Below, one piece after another: positions 28,290 through 37,155 of a stretch of 64,000 nt of DNA. Below the pieces are notes generated by a model that saw only the letters and a list, made by a program, of their open reading frames with translations, was not told the DNA's origin and did not search any database. The stretch is taken from positions 248,001 to 312,000 of the forward strand of contig CAMLGZ010000003.1 in NCBI GenBank assembly GCA_946479745.1. The letters run 5' to 3'. Each line of letters starts with the position of its first letter. Position 1 is the first letter of the stretch. The translations under genes and the position numbers were made by a program. The DNA is from an uncultured Pseudoxanthomonas sp. Lineage in GTDB: Bacteria; Pseudomonadota; Gammaproteobacteria; Xanthomonadales; Xanthomonadaceae.

Positions 28290-29033
28290 ATGTCCGAAAG
28301 CCGTCTTTACCAGTCCATCGCCACCAAGATCCTGTCGATGATCGAGTCCGGCGAATTCCCCATCGGCTCACGCCTGCCGGGCGAACGCGACCTGGCCGAG
28401 CGCTTCGGCGTAAGCCGGGTCACCATCCGCGAAGCGGAGATCGCACTGGAGGCGCAGGGCTGGATCGCGATCAAGACCGGTTCGGGCGTCTACGTGCGGC
28501 CGCGGCCGATCGACGCGCAGGGCGCATTGCCCGATGTCAGCGCATTCGACCTGACCGCCGCACGCACGGTGATCGAGGCCGAAGCGGCGGCGCTGGCCGC
28601 CGGTCGCCTCACCGATGCCGACATCGATGAACTGCAAGCGCTGGTCGGCGCCATGTCCGATCCCGATGCGACCGAAGAAATGGCCGGCGAATACGACCGT
28701 CATTTCCATTTGGCGATCGCGCGCATGTCGGGCAATCCGGTGGTCGAATACTGCATCCAGCTGATCTGGCGCATGCGCAACGAATTGCCGCGCGTGCGCC
28801 AGGTCTACGCGCACGTGTGCCACCAGCACGACGACACCCGGACCGACGAGCATGCCGCGATCCTGGACGCCTTGAAGACGCGCGATCCGGCGGCGGCACG
28901 CAATGCGATGCGCAACCACTTCCAGCGCCTGTTCGAGTCGATGCTGGAAGCCACCGAAAATCAGGCGTTGGCCGAGATCCGCAACCGCACCCAGCAGGAC
29001 CGCGAACGCTTCCTCGCCACCACTCGCATCTGA
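28290..29033 (+). CDS. GntR/FadR-family transcriptional regulator
   Basis: A 247-residue regulator. Residues 1-75 form the winged helix of GntR proteins (PIGSRLPGERDLAERFGVSR, VTIREAEIALEAQGWI, TGSGVYV). The rest is an FCD ligand domain with metal-binding His/Asp positions in YDRHFHLAIARMSGN and in the helix around DEHAAILDALKTRDPAAA. FCD members sense organic acids. With the alginate genes upstream, the effector is probably DEH, KDG or a related uronate, relieving repression at the ACCAAT array. The link is inferred from position and operator symmetry. Confidence 0.88.
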   Translation: MSESRLYQSIATKILSMIESGEFPIGSRLPGERDLAERFGVSRVTIREAEIALEAQGWIAIKTGSGVYVRPRPIDAQGALPDVSAFDLTAARTVIEAEAAALAAGRLTDADIDELQALVGAMSDPDATEEMAGEYDRHFHLAIARMSGNPVVEYCIQLIWRMRNELPRVRQVYAHVCHQHDDTRTDEHAAILDALKTRDPAAARNAMRNHFQRLFESMLEATENQALAEIRNRTQQDRERFLATTRI

Positions 29034-29167
29034 AGAAATAATCCCGGGTCCATGGGCGAAGCCGTCGCCCTTCCCTGCGGACTCCAACCCGAAGGTCGGG
29101 CGCAGGGAAAGGCAACTGCAATCGGAGAGACGGGGTCTGGATTGAGGCGGGAGTTGAAGAGGCGGCG

Positions 29168-29518
29168 CTAGCTGACCAGCACGTCGCTCTTGGCATGCGC
29201 GAACACGACCTGGTTGCCGTCCTGGTCCTGCACGATGGCCACGTCCACCAGGTCGGATCTGGATTTCTCGCCGATGCGTATGCCTTTGGATTCCAGGCCG
29301 GCGATTTCGCGGTCCAGGTCTTCCACCACCAGGGTCACCGACGATAGCCCCGCACGGTTGCCGTCCTCGAACACCTGCACGCATCCGCCGTTGGGAAGCT
29401 GCCATTCGGCCATTTCGTCCATCGGGCGCGACGCCGGCCCCAGTATCTGCTCATACCAGATCACTGCGGCATCGATGTCCTTGACTGCGATTCCAGCCAA
29501 TGCATTGACTATGGACAT
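29168..29518 (-). CDS. VOC (glyoxalase/bleomycin resistance) family protein
   Basis: A 116-residue single-domain VOC protein: it starts SIVNALAGIAVKDIDAAVIWYEQILG and ends DVAIVQDQDGNQVVFAHAK. It probably works as a dimer of beta-alpha-beta units. The usual metal ligands are not all clear, since the first strand has Ala where a His is common, so activity cannot be predicted. The ATG at 29518 has AAAGGTG at good spacing and is preferred to the GTG at 29527. It lies between lipB and the regulator gene and has no evident partner. Confidence 0.8.
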   Translation of the reverse strand: MSIVNALAGIAVKDIDAAVIWYEQILGPASRPMDEMAEWQLPNGGCVQVFEDGNRAGLSSVTLVVEDLDREIAGLESKGIRIGEKSRSDLVDVAIVQDQDGNQVVFAHAKSDVLVS

Positions 29519-29639
29519 TGCACTCACCTTTCGCTGCGGATAACCGACTGGATACAGAAGACGCGGTTATTGGGCGGTGAAACCCAAGCGGCACGCGCCT
29601 TTCGCGCGGCTTGTTTCTGCCTGGAGCGTGAACGGGCGG

Positions 29640-30311
29640 CTATGCGGCCAGGGACAGGTCCGGCAGCTCCACCTCAGTCCGCAACCGGAGCCCGAACTGC
29701 CGGGCCAGGTTTTCCAGCAACACCGGTTTCACCGCGTCCATGCCGGACGGCCCGCCCAGGTCGGACAGCGTGGTGACTTCCAGGCCCTGGTAGCCGCAGG
29801 GATTGATGCGATGGAACGGTTCCAGGTCCATGCCGATGTTGAAGGCCAGGCCGTGGAAGGTGCAGCCGCGGCGCACGCGGATGCCCAGCGCGGCGACCTT
29901 GGCGCCAGCGACATAGACGCCGGGCGCGCCTTCCTTGCGTTCGGCGTGGATGTTCCACTCCGCTGCGGTATCGATGATGGCCTGTTCGATGCGGTTGACG
30001 TATTCGCGCACGCCGACCTTCATGCGTTTCAGATCGAACAGCGGATAGGCCACGATCTGCCCGGGGCCGTGGTAAGTCACCTGGCCGCCGCGATCGACGT
30101 GGATCACCGGGATATCGCCGGGCGCGAGCACGTGCTCGGGTTTTCCCGCCTGACCCAGAGTGAACACCGGGTCGTGTTCGACCATCCAGATTTCGTCTTC
30201 GGTGTGCTCGTCGCGCGTGTCGGTGAAGCGCTGCATCGCGCGCCACACCGGCTCGTAAGCCTGCCGGCCCAGTTCGCGCACGCGACCGGGCAACACGGTC
30301 AGATCGTCCAC
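29640..30311 (-). CDS. lipB: Octanoyl-[ACP]:protein octanoyltransferase
   Basis: The 223-residue enzyme transfers octanoate from acyl carrier protein to lipoyl domains. The substrate loop [21 protein letters not shown], Lys138 in [11 protein letters not shown] and Cys172 in [11 protein letters not shown] are the conserved catalytic features. The start overlaps the 3' end of the ybeD-like gene by 13 bases, as is common in Proteobacteria. The usual partner lipA does not follow; the next gene on this strand is a VOC protein. Confidence 0.95.
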   Translation of the reverse strand: MDDLTVLPGRVRELGRQAYEPVWRAMQRFTDTRDEHTEDEIWMVEHDPVFTLGQAGKPEHVLAPGDIPVIHVDRGGQVTYHGPGQIVAYPLFDLKRMKVGVREYVNRIEQAIIDTAAEWNIHAERKEGAPGVYVAGAKVAALGIRVRRGCTFHGLAFNIGMDLEPFHRINPCGYQGLEVTTLSDLGGPSGMDAVKPVLLENLARQFGLRLRTEVELPDLSLAA

Positions 30312-30577
30312 TTCACTTCCGGATGCGTGCGCAAGGCGTGGTGGGCGGCATCGTACTGGGCGCGGTCGCTGGCGCAGAAGCCGATGCGCACCGACACGTA
30401 CTTGCCGTTGGAGGAATGCTTCCAGCTGATGCTTTCCTCCAGCACTTCGATGCCGGCGGCGGTCAGCAGGCGCGGCAGTTCGGTTTCCAAGCCGCTATCG
30501 GCCGAACCCATGGCGCTGAGCTCGAAGGTGCCGGGAAATTGGAAGCCGTGATCGGGGTTGTCGGATTTGATTTCCAT
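30299..30577 (-). CDS. ybeD: DUF493/YbeD family protein
   Basis: A 92-residue protein beginning [20 protein letters not shown], with a central [17 protein letters not shown] and [14 protein letters not shown] at the end. This is the small ferredoxin-like-fold family often located directly before lipB and thought to be regulatory. The ATG at 30577 was chosen because the homology starts there; the longer frame crosses a hairpin. It overlaps lipB by 13 bases. Confidence 0.9.
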   Translation of the reverse strand: MEIKSDNPDHGFQFPGTFELSAMGSADSGLETELPRLLTAAGIEVLEESISWKHSSNGKYVSVRIGFCASDRAQYDAAHHALRTHPEVKWTI

Positions 30578-30628
30578 GCGGGGATTATTGGGCCGTTTCT
30601 GCCGAAACCCAAGCGTTGCGGAAGTTGC

Positions 30629-30655
30629 GTGGGAGCGGCGTCCCGCCGCTCCCAC
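30629..30655. repeat. 12-bp-stem palindrome of REP type
   Basis: GTGGGAGCGGCG and CGCCGCTCCCAC flank a three-base TCC loop. It lies between the ybeD start and the terminator of the CsgG-like gene. There is no T-run, so it is more like a REP element than a terminator. Confidence 0.6.
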
Positions 30656-30672
30656 AACACCCCACCAAGGAA

Positions 30673-30698
30673 AAGGGCCGCATTCGCATGCGGCCCTT
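30673..30698 (-). terminator. Rho-independent terminator of the CsgG-like gene
   Basis: The stem AAGGGCCGCAT / ATGCGGCCCTT with a four-base loop is followed, read on the minus strand, by TTTTCC. It sits about 30 bases after the stop codon of the CsgG-like gene. Confidence 0.85.
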
Positions 30699-30727
30699 CG
30701 GATGAAACGCGGAGTGATGGGCCTGAA

Positions 30728-31696
30728 TCAGCGCGAGAGCTCGGTCATGGTGGAATTGACCCAGCCCTTGTTGCCCAGTTCGTCTTCCACTTCCCACATC
30801 AGGCCGTCCTTGTTGCCGGTGGGGTACAGCATCATGCCCGGATCCAGCGTGCGCACGGCCTTGCCGGTGCCTTTGGAGTTGGCCAGCAGACGCGCGGCCT
30901 TGGTCACCGTGAGCGCCTGGGTGGCGTTGGCTGCCGAGGCGTTGCCCGGCAGGCCGCCCAGCTGGCTGATGATGTCGGTGTAGGCTTGCAGATACGCCAG
31001 GGTGATGACCTGACCCAGCTCGGTGTTGGCATAGCCCGAAGCGCCCGCCTCGCCCCAACCGCTACCGCCGAACAAGCCGCCGCTGGCGCCCCAGCCTATG
31101 TCGGTCTTTTTGGCGTTGCCCTCGGCCATGGCCACCTGTTCGGACGAGCGCACATCGGTGACGGTCAGGACCACGTCGGCGGTCTTCTTCTTGAAATTCA
31201 AGCCGCCCGCGACTCGGCCGACATCGCCGCCGATCAGGCCGCCGAGCAACCCGCCGATCGCGTTGCCGCCGGCGTTGCTGTTCTGCGCGATCAGATCCGG
31301 CACCAGCACATAGTCGGCCGCTTTGATCTGGCCCTTGCCGATGTTGGAACGGCCGCGTAGTTCGCCGCTGGAAGCCAGTGCGCGCTCGCCCATGGCCGCG
31401 TTCATGCCGGCGCCGCGGTCCACCAGGGTGAAGCAGCGCGACTTGCTGACAAATACCTTGATCAGTTTGGAGGGCGCAGGCAGCTGCTGGCCGCTCCACC
31501 AGTTGGTCGCATCTTCCGGTTCGATCACCGAGATGGAGCCGAGCGGTTTGGCGCAGGTCGGAATCTGGGCCATCTGTTCCTTGCGCTGTTCCTGCGCGCT
31601 CTTGCGCTGGGCCGATGCCGGCGCCGAGGCGACCGCCACGGCCAAGCCGAACACGCCTGCGGCCAGGGCCGCGTGTTTCGAAATACTGATGTTCAT
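30728..31696 (-). CDS. CsgG/HfaB-like envelope protein
   Basis: A 322-residue exported protein with a signal peptide ending SAPASAQRK. It is not a lipoprotein, since no lipobox Cys is present. The middle has the CsgG-type features VFVSKSRCFTLVDRGAGMNAAMGERALA, YVLVPDLIAQNSNAGG and LNFKKKTADVVLTVTDVRSSE. A long glycine-rich stretch (GGNAIGGLLGGLIGGDVGRVAGG) and a C-terminal SH3-like part (WEVEDELGNKGWVNSTMTEL) follow. Its role is unknown; CsgG relatives form outer-membrane pores for secreted fibres, but no curli genes are present. The ribosome site is AGGGAAGG before the ATG at 31696. Confidence 0.72.
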   Translation of the reverse strand: MNISISKHAALAAGVFGLAVAVASAPASAQRKSAQEQRKEQMAQIPTCAKPLGSISVIEPEDATNWWSGQQLPAPSKLIKVFVSKSRCFTLVDRGAGMNAAMGERALASSGELRGRSNIGKGQIKAADYVLVPDLIAQNSNAGGNAIGGLLGGLIGGDVGRVAGGLNFKKKTADVVLTVTDVRSSEQVAMAEGNAKKTDIGWGASGGLFGGSGWGEAGASGYANTELGQVITLAYLQAYTDIISQLGGLPGNASAANATQALTVTKAARLLANSKGTGKAVRTLDPGMMLYPTGNKDGLMWEVEDELGNKGWVNSTMTELSR

Positions 31697-31920
31697 TGAA
31701 CCTTCCCTATTGAGATAAACGTGCATGAATGCCCTGCGGCATTCTCCTTGTCGACTCGCGGCCCCGAAGCGGATCCCCCTGGATCCGGTACGCCCCTACG
31801 GCCCCGAGCCGGCATGATAAATCAACCGTTACGGACTCCCGCGTGCGACCTGCGAAGCCGGCACTGGATTCATCAATTGAAACGGCAAATCAGGCCGCCT
31901 GCGGCCACCGGCGGAAACGG

Positions 31921-31944
31921 AAAAGCCGGCTTGCGCCGGCTTTT
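31921..31944. terminator. Terminator downstream of dacA
   Basis: AAAAGCCGGC and GCCGGCTTTT around a TTGC loop form a symmetrical stem with A/T-runs on both sides, able to work in either direction. It is about 36 bases past the dacA stop. Confidence 0.8.
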
Positions 31945-31979
31945 CGTGGGGTCATGGCGGTCCGGTCGACCGGATCGTG

Positions 31980-33182
31980 TCACTCCGACTCCCACCACAT
32001 CCAGAAGCTGTCCCACAGGCGGCGGAAGAATCCGCCTTCTTCCACTTCGTTGAGCGCGACCAGCGGGGCCTGCGCCACAAGCTTGCCGTCCAGGCTGACC
32101 TTCACCGTGCCGATGGCCTGGCCCTTCTTGATCGGCGCTTCCAATACCTTGGGCACGTCCATGCTCGGCTTCAGGTCGGCATAGCGGCCGCGCGGCACGC
32201 CCACCAGCAACGGCGTGGCCACCCCCAGCTGCACTTCCTTGGTGGTGCCCTTCCACACCTTCTGCTGCGCGACCTGCTTGCCGGCCTCGTACAGGCGATG
32301 GGTTTCGAAGAAACGGAAGCCCCAGTTCAACAGCGCCATGCTGTCGTCGGCGCGTTGCTTTTCCGAAGTGGAACCCATTACCACCGCGATCAGGCGCTGG
32401 TCGCCGCGCTTGGCCGAACTCATCAGGCAATAGCCCGCACCCGAATGGTGGCCGGTCTTGATGCCGTCCACCGCCGAGTCGCGCCACAACAGCAGGTTGC
32501 GGTTGGGCTGGGTGATGGTGCCTACGGTGAATTCCTTGATCTTGTTGAAGGCGTAGGTTTCCGGGTAGTCGCGGATCAAGGCCTGGCCCAGCAACGCCAG
32601 ATCGTAGGCCGTGGAATAGTGCTCCGGCGCCGACAGGCCGTGCGCATTGACGAAGTGCGAGCCCTTCATGCCGATCTTGGCGGCATAGTTGTTCATCAGT
32701 GCGGCGAAGGCTTCCTCGCTGCCGGCAGCGTGTTCGGCCAGTGCGATCGCCGCATCGTTGCCCGACTGCACCGCCATGCCTTTTTCCATGTCGATGAGCT
32801 TGGCGGTCTGGTTGACGGCGAAGCCGCTGTAGCTGCCGTCGGTACCCGCGCCGCCCTCGCGCCAGGCGCGCTCGCTCAGCATGACCTGATCGTCTGGCTT
32901 GATCTTGCCGTTCTTCTGCTCGGCGGCCAGCGTGTAGGAGGTCATCACCTTGGTGATGCTGGCGGGCTCCACGCGTTCGTTGTAGTTCTCGCCCGCCAGC
33001 ACCTGGCCGGTGGTGTAGTCCATCAGCACCCAGGCGGTGCCCGCAGGCTTGGGCGCCGGCGGAATGGCGACCGGCGCGGCGGGCGCGGCAGGTGCAGCGA
33101 CGGGTTGCGGCGCAGGAGTCTGGGCGAAAGCCAGCCCGACCGAAACGGTGGCCAGCGCGGCGATTGCGAAACGGAACTTCAT
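31980..33182 (-). CDS. dacA: D-alanyl-D-alanine carboxypeptidase (PBP5/6 type)
   Basis: A 400-residue periplasmic enzyme that trims the terminal D-Ala from peptidoglycan pentapeptides. After the signal peptide there is a Pro/Ala-rich linker. The active-site motifs are SITK at 75-78, SGN at 140-142 and KTGHHSGAG. The last residues (FFRRLWDSFWMWWESE) form an amphipathic helix that should hold the protein on the inner membrane, as in PBP5. It follows rlpA and mltB on the same strand with an 85-base gap. Confidence 0.94.
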   Translation of the reverse strand: MKFRFAIAALATVSVGLAFAQTPAPQPVAAPAAPAAPVAIPPAPKPAGTAWVLMDYTTGQVLAGENYNERVEPASITKVMTSYTLAAEQKNGKIKPDDQVMLSERAWREGGAGTDGSYSGFAVNQTAKLIDMEKGMAVQSGNDAAIALAEHAAGSEEAFAALMNNYAAKIGMKGSHFVNAHGLSAPEHYSTAYDLALLGQALIRDYPETYAFNKIKEFTVGTITQPNRNLLLWRDSAVDGIKTGHHSGAGYCLMSSAKRGDQRLIAVVMGSTSEKQRADDSMALLNWGFRFFETHRLYEAGKQVAQQKVWKGTTKEVQLGVATPLLVGVPRGRYADLKPSMDVPKVLEAPIKKGQAIGTVKVSLDGKLVAQAPLVALNEVEEGGFFRRLWDSFWMWWESE

Positions 33183-33267
33183 TTGCTGCTAACTCCAGGA
33201 GGCCGGGGCCAGTTCGAAAAGGGGAAAAGCGGGAAAAGAGGCGAATTGTAAGGGGCCGGCGCCGGGT

Positions 33268-34581
33268 TTACTCGCGCACCACTTGCGGCTGGCCGAATCC
33301 CAGACCTGCGATACGTCCGGCCAGTTCCGTGGCCGAGGCCGGATCGGACGCCTGCACGCGCAAACGCCACAGCGTGCGGCCGTTGCTGGCCACGTCGCTC
33401 AGGCTGGCGCGGACGATGCCGGCAGCGCTGAGCCGGGCCAGCGCGCGGTCGGCATTTTCGCGGCTGGCGAAGCTTGCGACCTGCAGCTGCACGTCATTGC
33501 CCGAAGGCAGCGTGGCATTGGAAGGCGGAGCTGGGGTTGGGGTGGGAGCCGACGCGACAGCGCGCGGCGCGGGCGCGGCCGCCGCCACACGGCGCGGGCT
33601 ATCGGCGGGCTTCTGCACGGTGGCCGGTTTGCCGGTGGCCACGCGCACGCCGCGCGAGCTCATCCAGGCGTCGAAGGCTTCGGAACTGGCTTTCTGCTTG
33701 GGTTCGGCGCTGACGTGGTAGCGCCATGGGTCGCCCGGGTCCGAGGCGGCTGGTGCCGAAGCGGGCCCTTGCGCCTGGTCGGTCGTTGTCTGCTTGGGCA
33801 GACGATCAACCAGTTGATCCATCGGCGTGGGCTTGCCGGTGGCGATGCGGGTGGGAACGCCGGTCGCGACCGTGGTCTTCACCGGCGCCGTTGCGACCAT
33901 CGTGCCGCCGTCGTCGTTGCCGGTCAGCGCGCGTACCTCCACCCTTCCGGTGCCGCGCCGGGTGATGTCCAGTTTGACCGCTGCCGCATAGCTGAGGTCG
34001 ATGACGCGGCCTTCATGGAAGGGGCCGCGGTCGTTGACGCGCACCACCACCGACTTGCCGTTTTCCAGATTGGTGACGCGCGCGAAGCTGGGCAACGGCA
34101 AGGTCTTGTGCGCGGCGGTGAAGGCGTACATGTCGTACACCTCCTGATTGGAAGTGCGGCGACCGTGGAACTTGTTGCCGTAGTACGAAGCCGTGCCCCG
34201 CTCCACGTAGCCGTCGACGCGCTGCATCACTTCATATTTTTTGCCCAGCACGCTGTACGGAGAGCGATTGCCGACGGCCGAAGGCGGCTCGTTGGTAACC
34301 AGCGGTTCTGCGATGCAATCCACATCGGGAACATGGTCGGGCGTGGTGTCGGGAACATGTGGCGCGTACAGGCCGCCGGCCTTGTAGTCGCCGCGCTTGC
34401 TCAGGTCTTCCTGCGCGGGCGAGTACTTCTGCGCGCATCCGGCAGCCACAGCCTGTGCCGGCACGGAAGGCTGGGCGCGTCTACCGGCTTCGGACGATGA
34501 GAGCGGAGGAGAGGATTTCTTCGGTGCGCTGCTGCAGGCAGCGAGCGTGAGCGCCAGTAAAGGCAGCGCCAGCCACTTCAT
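33268..34581 (-). CDS. rlpA: RlpA-family septal lytic transglycosylase, lipoprotein
   Basis: A 437-residue lipoprotein (lipobox LTLAAC). Residues near 125-210 form the double-psi beta-barrel RlpA domain (GTASYYGNKFHGRRTSNQEVYDM, VRVNDRGPFHEGRVIDLSYAAA). The C-terminal 80 residues are a SPOR domain (VQLQVASFASRENADRALARL, TLWRLRVQASDP) that binds denuded glycan. A long Pro/Ala linker separates them. RlpA cleaves stem-less glycan strands in division. The start overlaps the stop of mltB (ATGA). Confidence 0.93.
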   Translation of the reverse strand: MKWLALPLLALTLAACSSAPKKSSPPLSSSEAGRRAQPSVPAQAVAAGCAQKYSPAQEDLSKRGDYKAGGLYAPHVPDTTPDHVPDVDCIAEPLVTNEPPSAVGNRSPYSVLGKKYEVMQRVDGYVERGTASYYGNKFHGRRTSNQEVYDMYAFTAAHKTLPLPSFARVTNLENGKSVVVRVNDRGPFHEGRVIDLSYAAAVKLDITRRGTGRVEVRALTGNDDGGTMVATAPVKTTVATGVPTRIATGKPTPMDQLVDRLPKQTTTDQAQGPASAPAASDPGDPWRYHVSAEPKQKASSEAFDAWMSSRGVRVATGKPATVQKPADSPRRVAAAAPAPRAVASAPTPTPAPPSNATLPSGNDVQLQVASFASRENADRALARLSAAGIVRASLSDVASNGRTLWRLRVQASDPASATELAGRIAGLGFGQPQVVRE

Positions 34582-35729
34582 GCCGGTGGGATCTCTTTGC
34601 CGGCGATGGCTTGCGACAACTGATAGACGGCCATCGCATACATCTTGGAGTTGTTGTAACGGGTGATGGCGTAATAGTTCTGGAAGCCCAGCCAGTACTG
34701 CTTGCCGGTGCTGCCTTCCAGCGACACCAGAGTGGCGGTGGCGCCGGGCGCGACGGGATCCAGCGGACGGTACCCGCGCTGGGCCAGATCGGCCAGCGTG
34801 TAGTCGGGCGTCCAGGTTTCAGGATTGAATTCGGCGAAGCCGGGCTGCAGTTCCGCGCGCGCCACCACCGCGCCATCGCGCACCCAGCCGCCGCGTTCGC
34901 CGCCCTTCTTCAGGAAGTAGTTGGCGATGGAAGAAAACACATCGTCATAGCTGTTGAACAGGTCGCGGCGTCCGTCGCCGTTGCCATCCACCGCGAATTC
35001 GCGATAGCTGGACGGCATGAATTGGCCCAGTCCCATCGCGCCGGCATAACTGCCGGTCAGGTTGGCGATGTCCAGATTCTCATCGCGGCCCAGCGCGAAC
35101 AACTGCGCCAGTTCGTCGCGGAAGAACTGCTCGCGCTTGTATTCGTAGGCCGCGCGCCCGGGATTGCCGCTGCGCGGATAACGGAACGCCAGCGTGTACA
35201 ACGCATCGATCACCCGCGTCTTGCCGGTGAATCCGCCGTAGCTGGTTTCCACGCCGATGATGGAGACGATGATCTCGGCCGGCACACCGGTGCGCGCCTG
35301 CACGCGTTGCAGTTCGTCGCGGTGCGTGGCCAGGAAGGCCCGCCCGCCCTCGATGCGCGAATCGGTGATGAAGTTGGGACGGTATTCGGCCCAGGTCTTG
35401 GTGCGCTCGGCCGGACGCGACATCAACGCGACCACGCTGTCCAGGAACTGGGCCCGCGACAACACCGTTTCGATGTTGGCTGGCGCGATGGCGTAGCGGG
35501 CCGCGGTGTCGCGCACGAAATCGGCGCGCGCAACTTCGAACGGAACAGGAATCGGATCGATAAGCGCACCGGCCGGCAAGGCTTCGACGGAAGCCTCTGC
35601 GGGGCCTATAGCGGACTTCGGCGTCGCTGGCTCGGCAGCCGTTTGCTGCGCCGGAGTCGGAGACTTGACCGGTGTCGCGCAAGCGACGAGGCCAAGGGTG
35701 AAGAGGCAGAAAAGAGCGGTTCGGGTCAT
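34578..35729 (-). CDS. mltB: Membrane-bound lytic murein transglycosylase B
   Basis: A 383-residue lipoprotein with lipobox LGLVAC. It is a SLT_2 family enzyme: the catalytic Glu lies in IIVSIIGVETSYGGFTGK, and NLTGSYAGAMGLGQFMPSSYREFAVDGNGDGRRDLF is the family signature. The C-terminal NYYAITRYNNSKMYAMAVYQLSQAI is also typical. The ATG at 35729 was selected as the signal sequence begins there; the longer frame runs into a repeat element. It is coupled to rlpA. Confidence 0.93.
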   Translation of the reverse strand: MTRTALFCLFTLGLVACATPVKSPTPAQQTAAEPATPKSAIGPAEASVEALPAGALIDPIPVPFEVARADFVRDTAARYAIAPANIETVLSRAQFLDSVVALMSRPAERTKTWAEYRPNFITDSRIEGGRAFLATHRDELQRVQARTGVPAEIIVSIIGVETSYGGFTGKTRVIDALYTLAFRYPRSGNPGRAAYEYKREQFFRDELAQLFALGRDENLDIANLTGSYAGAMGLGQFMPSSYREFAVDGNGDGRRDLFNSYDDVFSSIANYFLKKGGERGGWVRDGAVVARAELQPGFAEFNPETWTPDYTLADLAQRGYRPLDPVAPGATATLVSLEGSTGKQYWLGFQNYYAITRYNNSKMYAMAVYQLSQAIAGKEIPPA

Positions 35730-35803
35730 CGGCGCCGAGGGTAGCATGCGTAAAGCGGTGAAGAGTGAATCGTGCGGGAGCAAACTGGCGCAGTGGAACG
35801 CTG

Positions 35804-35946
35804 CTTTGCCTCCCCCTTTGAAAAAGGGGGATCGAGGGGGATTTGCTCTTGCTCTGGATGTTGCGTTGTTTCTCACAACTCGCTCATCAACAAGCAAGAT
35901 CAAAAGCAAATCCCCCGTAAGCCCCCTTTTCCAAAGGGGGCAAAGC
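35804..35946. repeat. Inverted-repeat (MITE-like) element before mltB
   Basis: GCTTTGCCTCCCCCTTTG, an internal hairpin and GAGGGGGATTTGCT at the left are mirrored by AGCAAATCCCCC, CCCCCTTTTCCAAAGGGGG and CAAAGC at the right. The 143-base unit has terminal inverted repeats, each folding into its own hairpin, and no coding content. Together with the tandem repeat next to it, it fills the 307-base gap between rodA and mltB. A fragment of the same family is at 47899. Confidence 0.75.
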
Positions 35947-35985
35947 AAAAGCCAGGGCTGCACCTATTCATCCAACGGATCCATC

Positions 35986-36030
35986 TCTCGTCAGGCATGC
36001 TCTCGTCAGGCATGCTCTTGTCAGGCATGC
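35986..36030. repeat. 15-bp tandem repeat, three copies
   Basis: Three head-to-tail copies of TCTCGTCAGGCATGC (third copy has one change, TCTTG) lie just beyond the 3' end of rodA. The unit length is a multiple of three but it is outside any gene. A fourth partial copy is not clear. Confidence 0.85.
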
Positions 36031-36036
36031 GTTGTC

Positions 36037-37155
36037 TCAATATCCATGCACCGGACGATGCGCGCGCACCGACATCACCAATCCCAATCCCGCCAATAGC
36101 GACACGGCCGAGGTTCCGCCGTAACTCAGCAACGGCATCGGCACTCCCACTACCGGCAGCAGGCCGGAAATCATGCCCCCGTTCACGATCACGTAGACGA
36201 AGAACGACAGCCCGATGGTGCCGGCGACCAGGCGCGAATAGGTGTCGCGCGCATCGATGGCGATCCACAAGCAGCGGCCGATCACGAACAGGTACAGCGC
36301 CAGCACCACTGCCACGCCGAGCCAACCGAATTCTTCAGACAGCACCGCGAAGATGAAGTCGGTGGTGTGCTCGGGCAGAAAGTTGAGGTGCGATTGAGTA
36401 CCCTCGCCCCAGCCCTTGCCGGTCATGCCGCCGCCGCCGATGGCGATCTTGGACTGGATGATGTTCCAGCCGGTGCCCAGCGGATCGTTCTCCGGGTTGA
36501 GGAAGGTCAGGATGCGATCCTTCTGGTACGGGCGCAGGAACCACAACCACGCCACCGGCGCCGCGCCCGCCACACCGCCCACGGCCACGCCTACCCACCA
36601 CCACGGCAAACCGGCCAGCAGCAGCGCGAACACGCCGCTGGCCGCGACCAGCATGCCGGTGCCGAAATCCGGCTGCAGCAGGATCAGCCCGGTCGGCACG
36701 CCGATCAGCACAGCCGCCGCCAGCACGGTGCGTATGCGCGGCGGCAACGGCTCGCGGTGCAGGTACCAGGCCATCATCATCGGCAGACTGAGTTTCATCA
36801 GTTCAGAGGGCTGGAAATAGAACAGCTTCAAGTCAATCCAGTGGTTGCCGTGTTTGCCGCTGCCGATGAACAGCACCAGGATCAACGGCAGCAGCGAAAC
36901 CAGGAACAAACCCGGCGTCCACGCGCGCAAGCGCGAAGGCGTGACCCGCGACAGGCCCCACATGGCCGCCAGCCCGACCACGAAACGCGCGCCCTGCGCC
37001 AGCATCAGCCGCATGCCCTGCGCATCGCCGCCGGCGCTGTACAGCACCGCCAGGCCGATGCCCATCAACGCGCTGAGCGCCAGCAGCAGCGGCCAGTCCA
37101 GAGTGCGCAGGAAATAGCGGACCAGGTCGGCCAGCCAACGCAGGATCTCGCTCAT
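36037..37155 (-). CDS. rodA: Rod-shape SEDS glycosyltransferase RodA
   Basis: A 372-residue polytopic protein that polymerises glycan strands with PBP2 during elongation. About ten membrane segments are seen, with the SEDS signatures VRLMLAQGARFVVGL-like start, NHWIDLKLFYFQPSELMKLSLP and GWNIIQSKIAIGGGGMTGKGW. The C-terminal LPVVGVPMPLLSYGGTS is the family end motif. The first codon overlaps the mrdA stop (37152-37155). Confidence 0.95.
   Translation of the reverse strand: MSEILRWLADLVRYFLRTLDWPLLLALSALMGIGLAVLYSAGGDAQGMRLMLAQGARFVVGLAAMWGLSRVTPSRLRAWTPGLFLVSLLPLILVLFIGSGKHGNHWIDLKLFYFQPSELMKLSLPMMMAWYLHREPLPPRIRTVLAAAVLIGVPTGLILLQPDFGTGMLVAASGVFALLLAGLPWWWVGVAVGGVAGAAPVAWLWFLRPYQKDRILTFLNPENDPLGTGWNIIQSKIAIGGGGMTGKGWGEGTQSHLNFLPEHTTDFIFAVLSEEFGWLGVAVVLALYLFVIGRCLWIAIDARDTYSRLVAGTIGLSFFVYVIVNGGMISGLLPVVGVPMPLLSYGGTSAVSLLAGLGLVMSVRAHRPVHGY

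Noticed and set aside
35986..36030. CRISPR-like repeats
   Set aside because: The three 15-base units are contiguous with no spacers.
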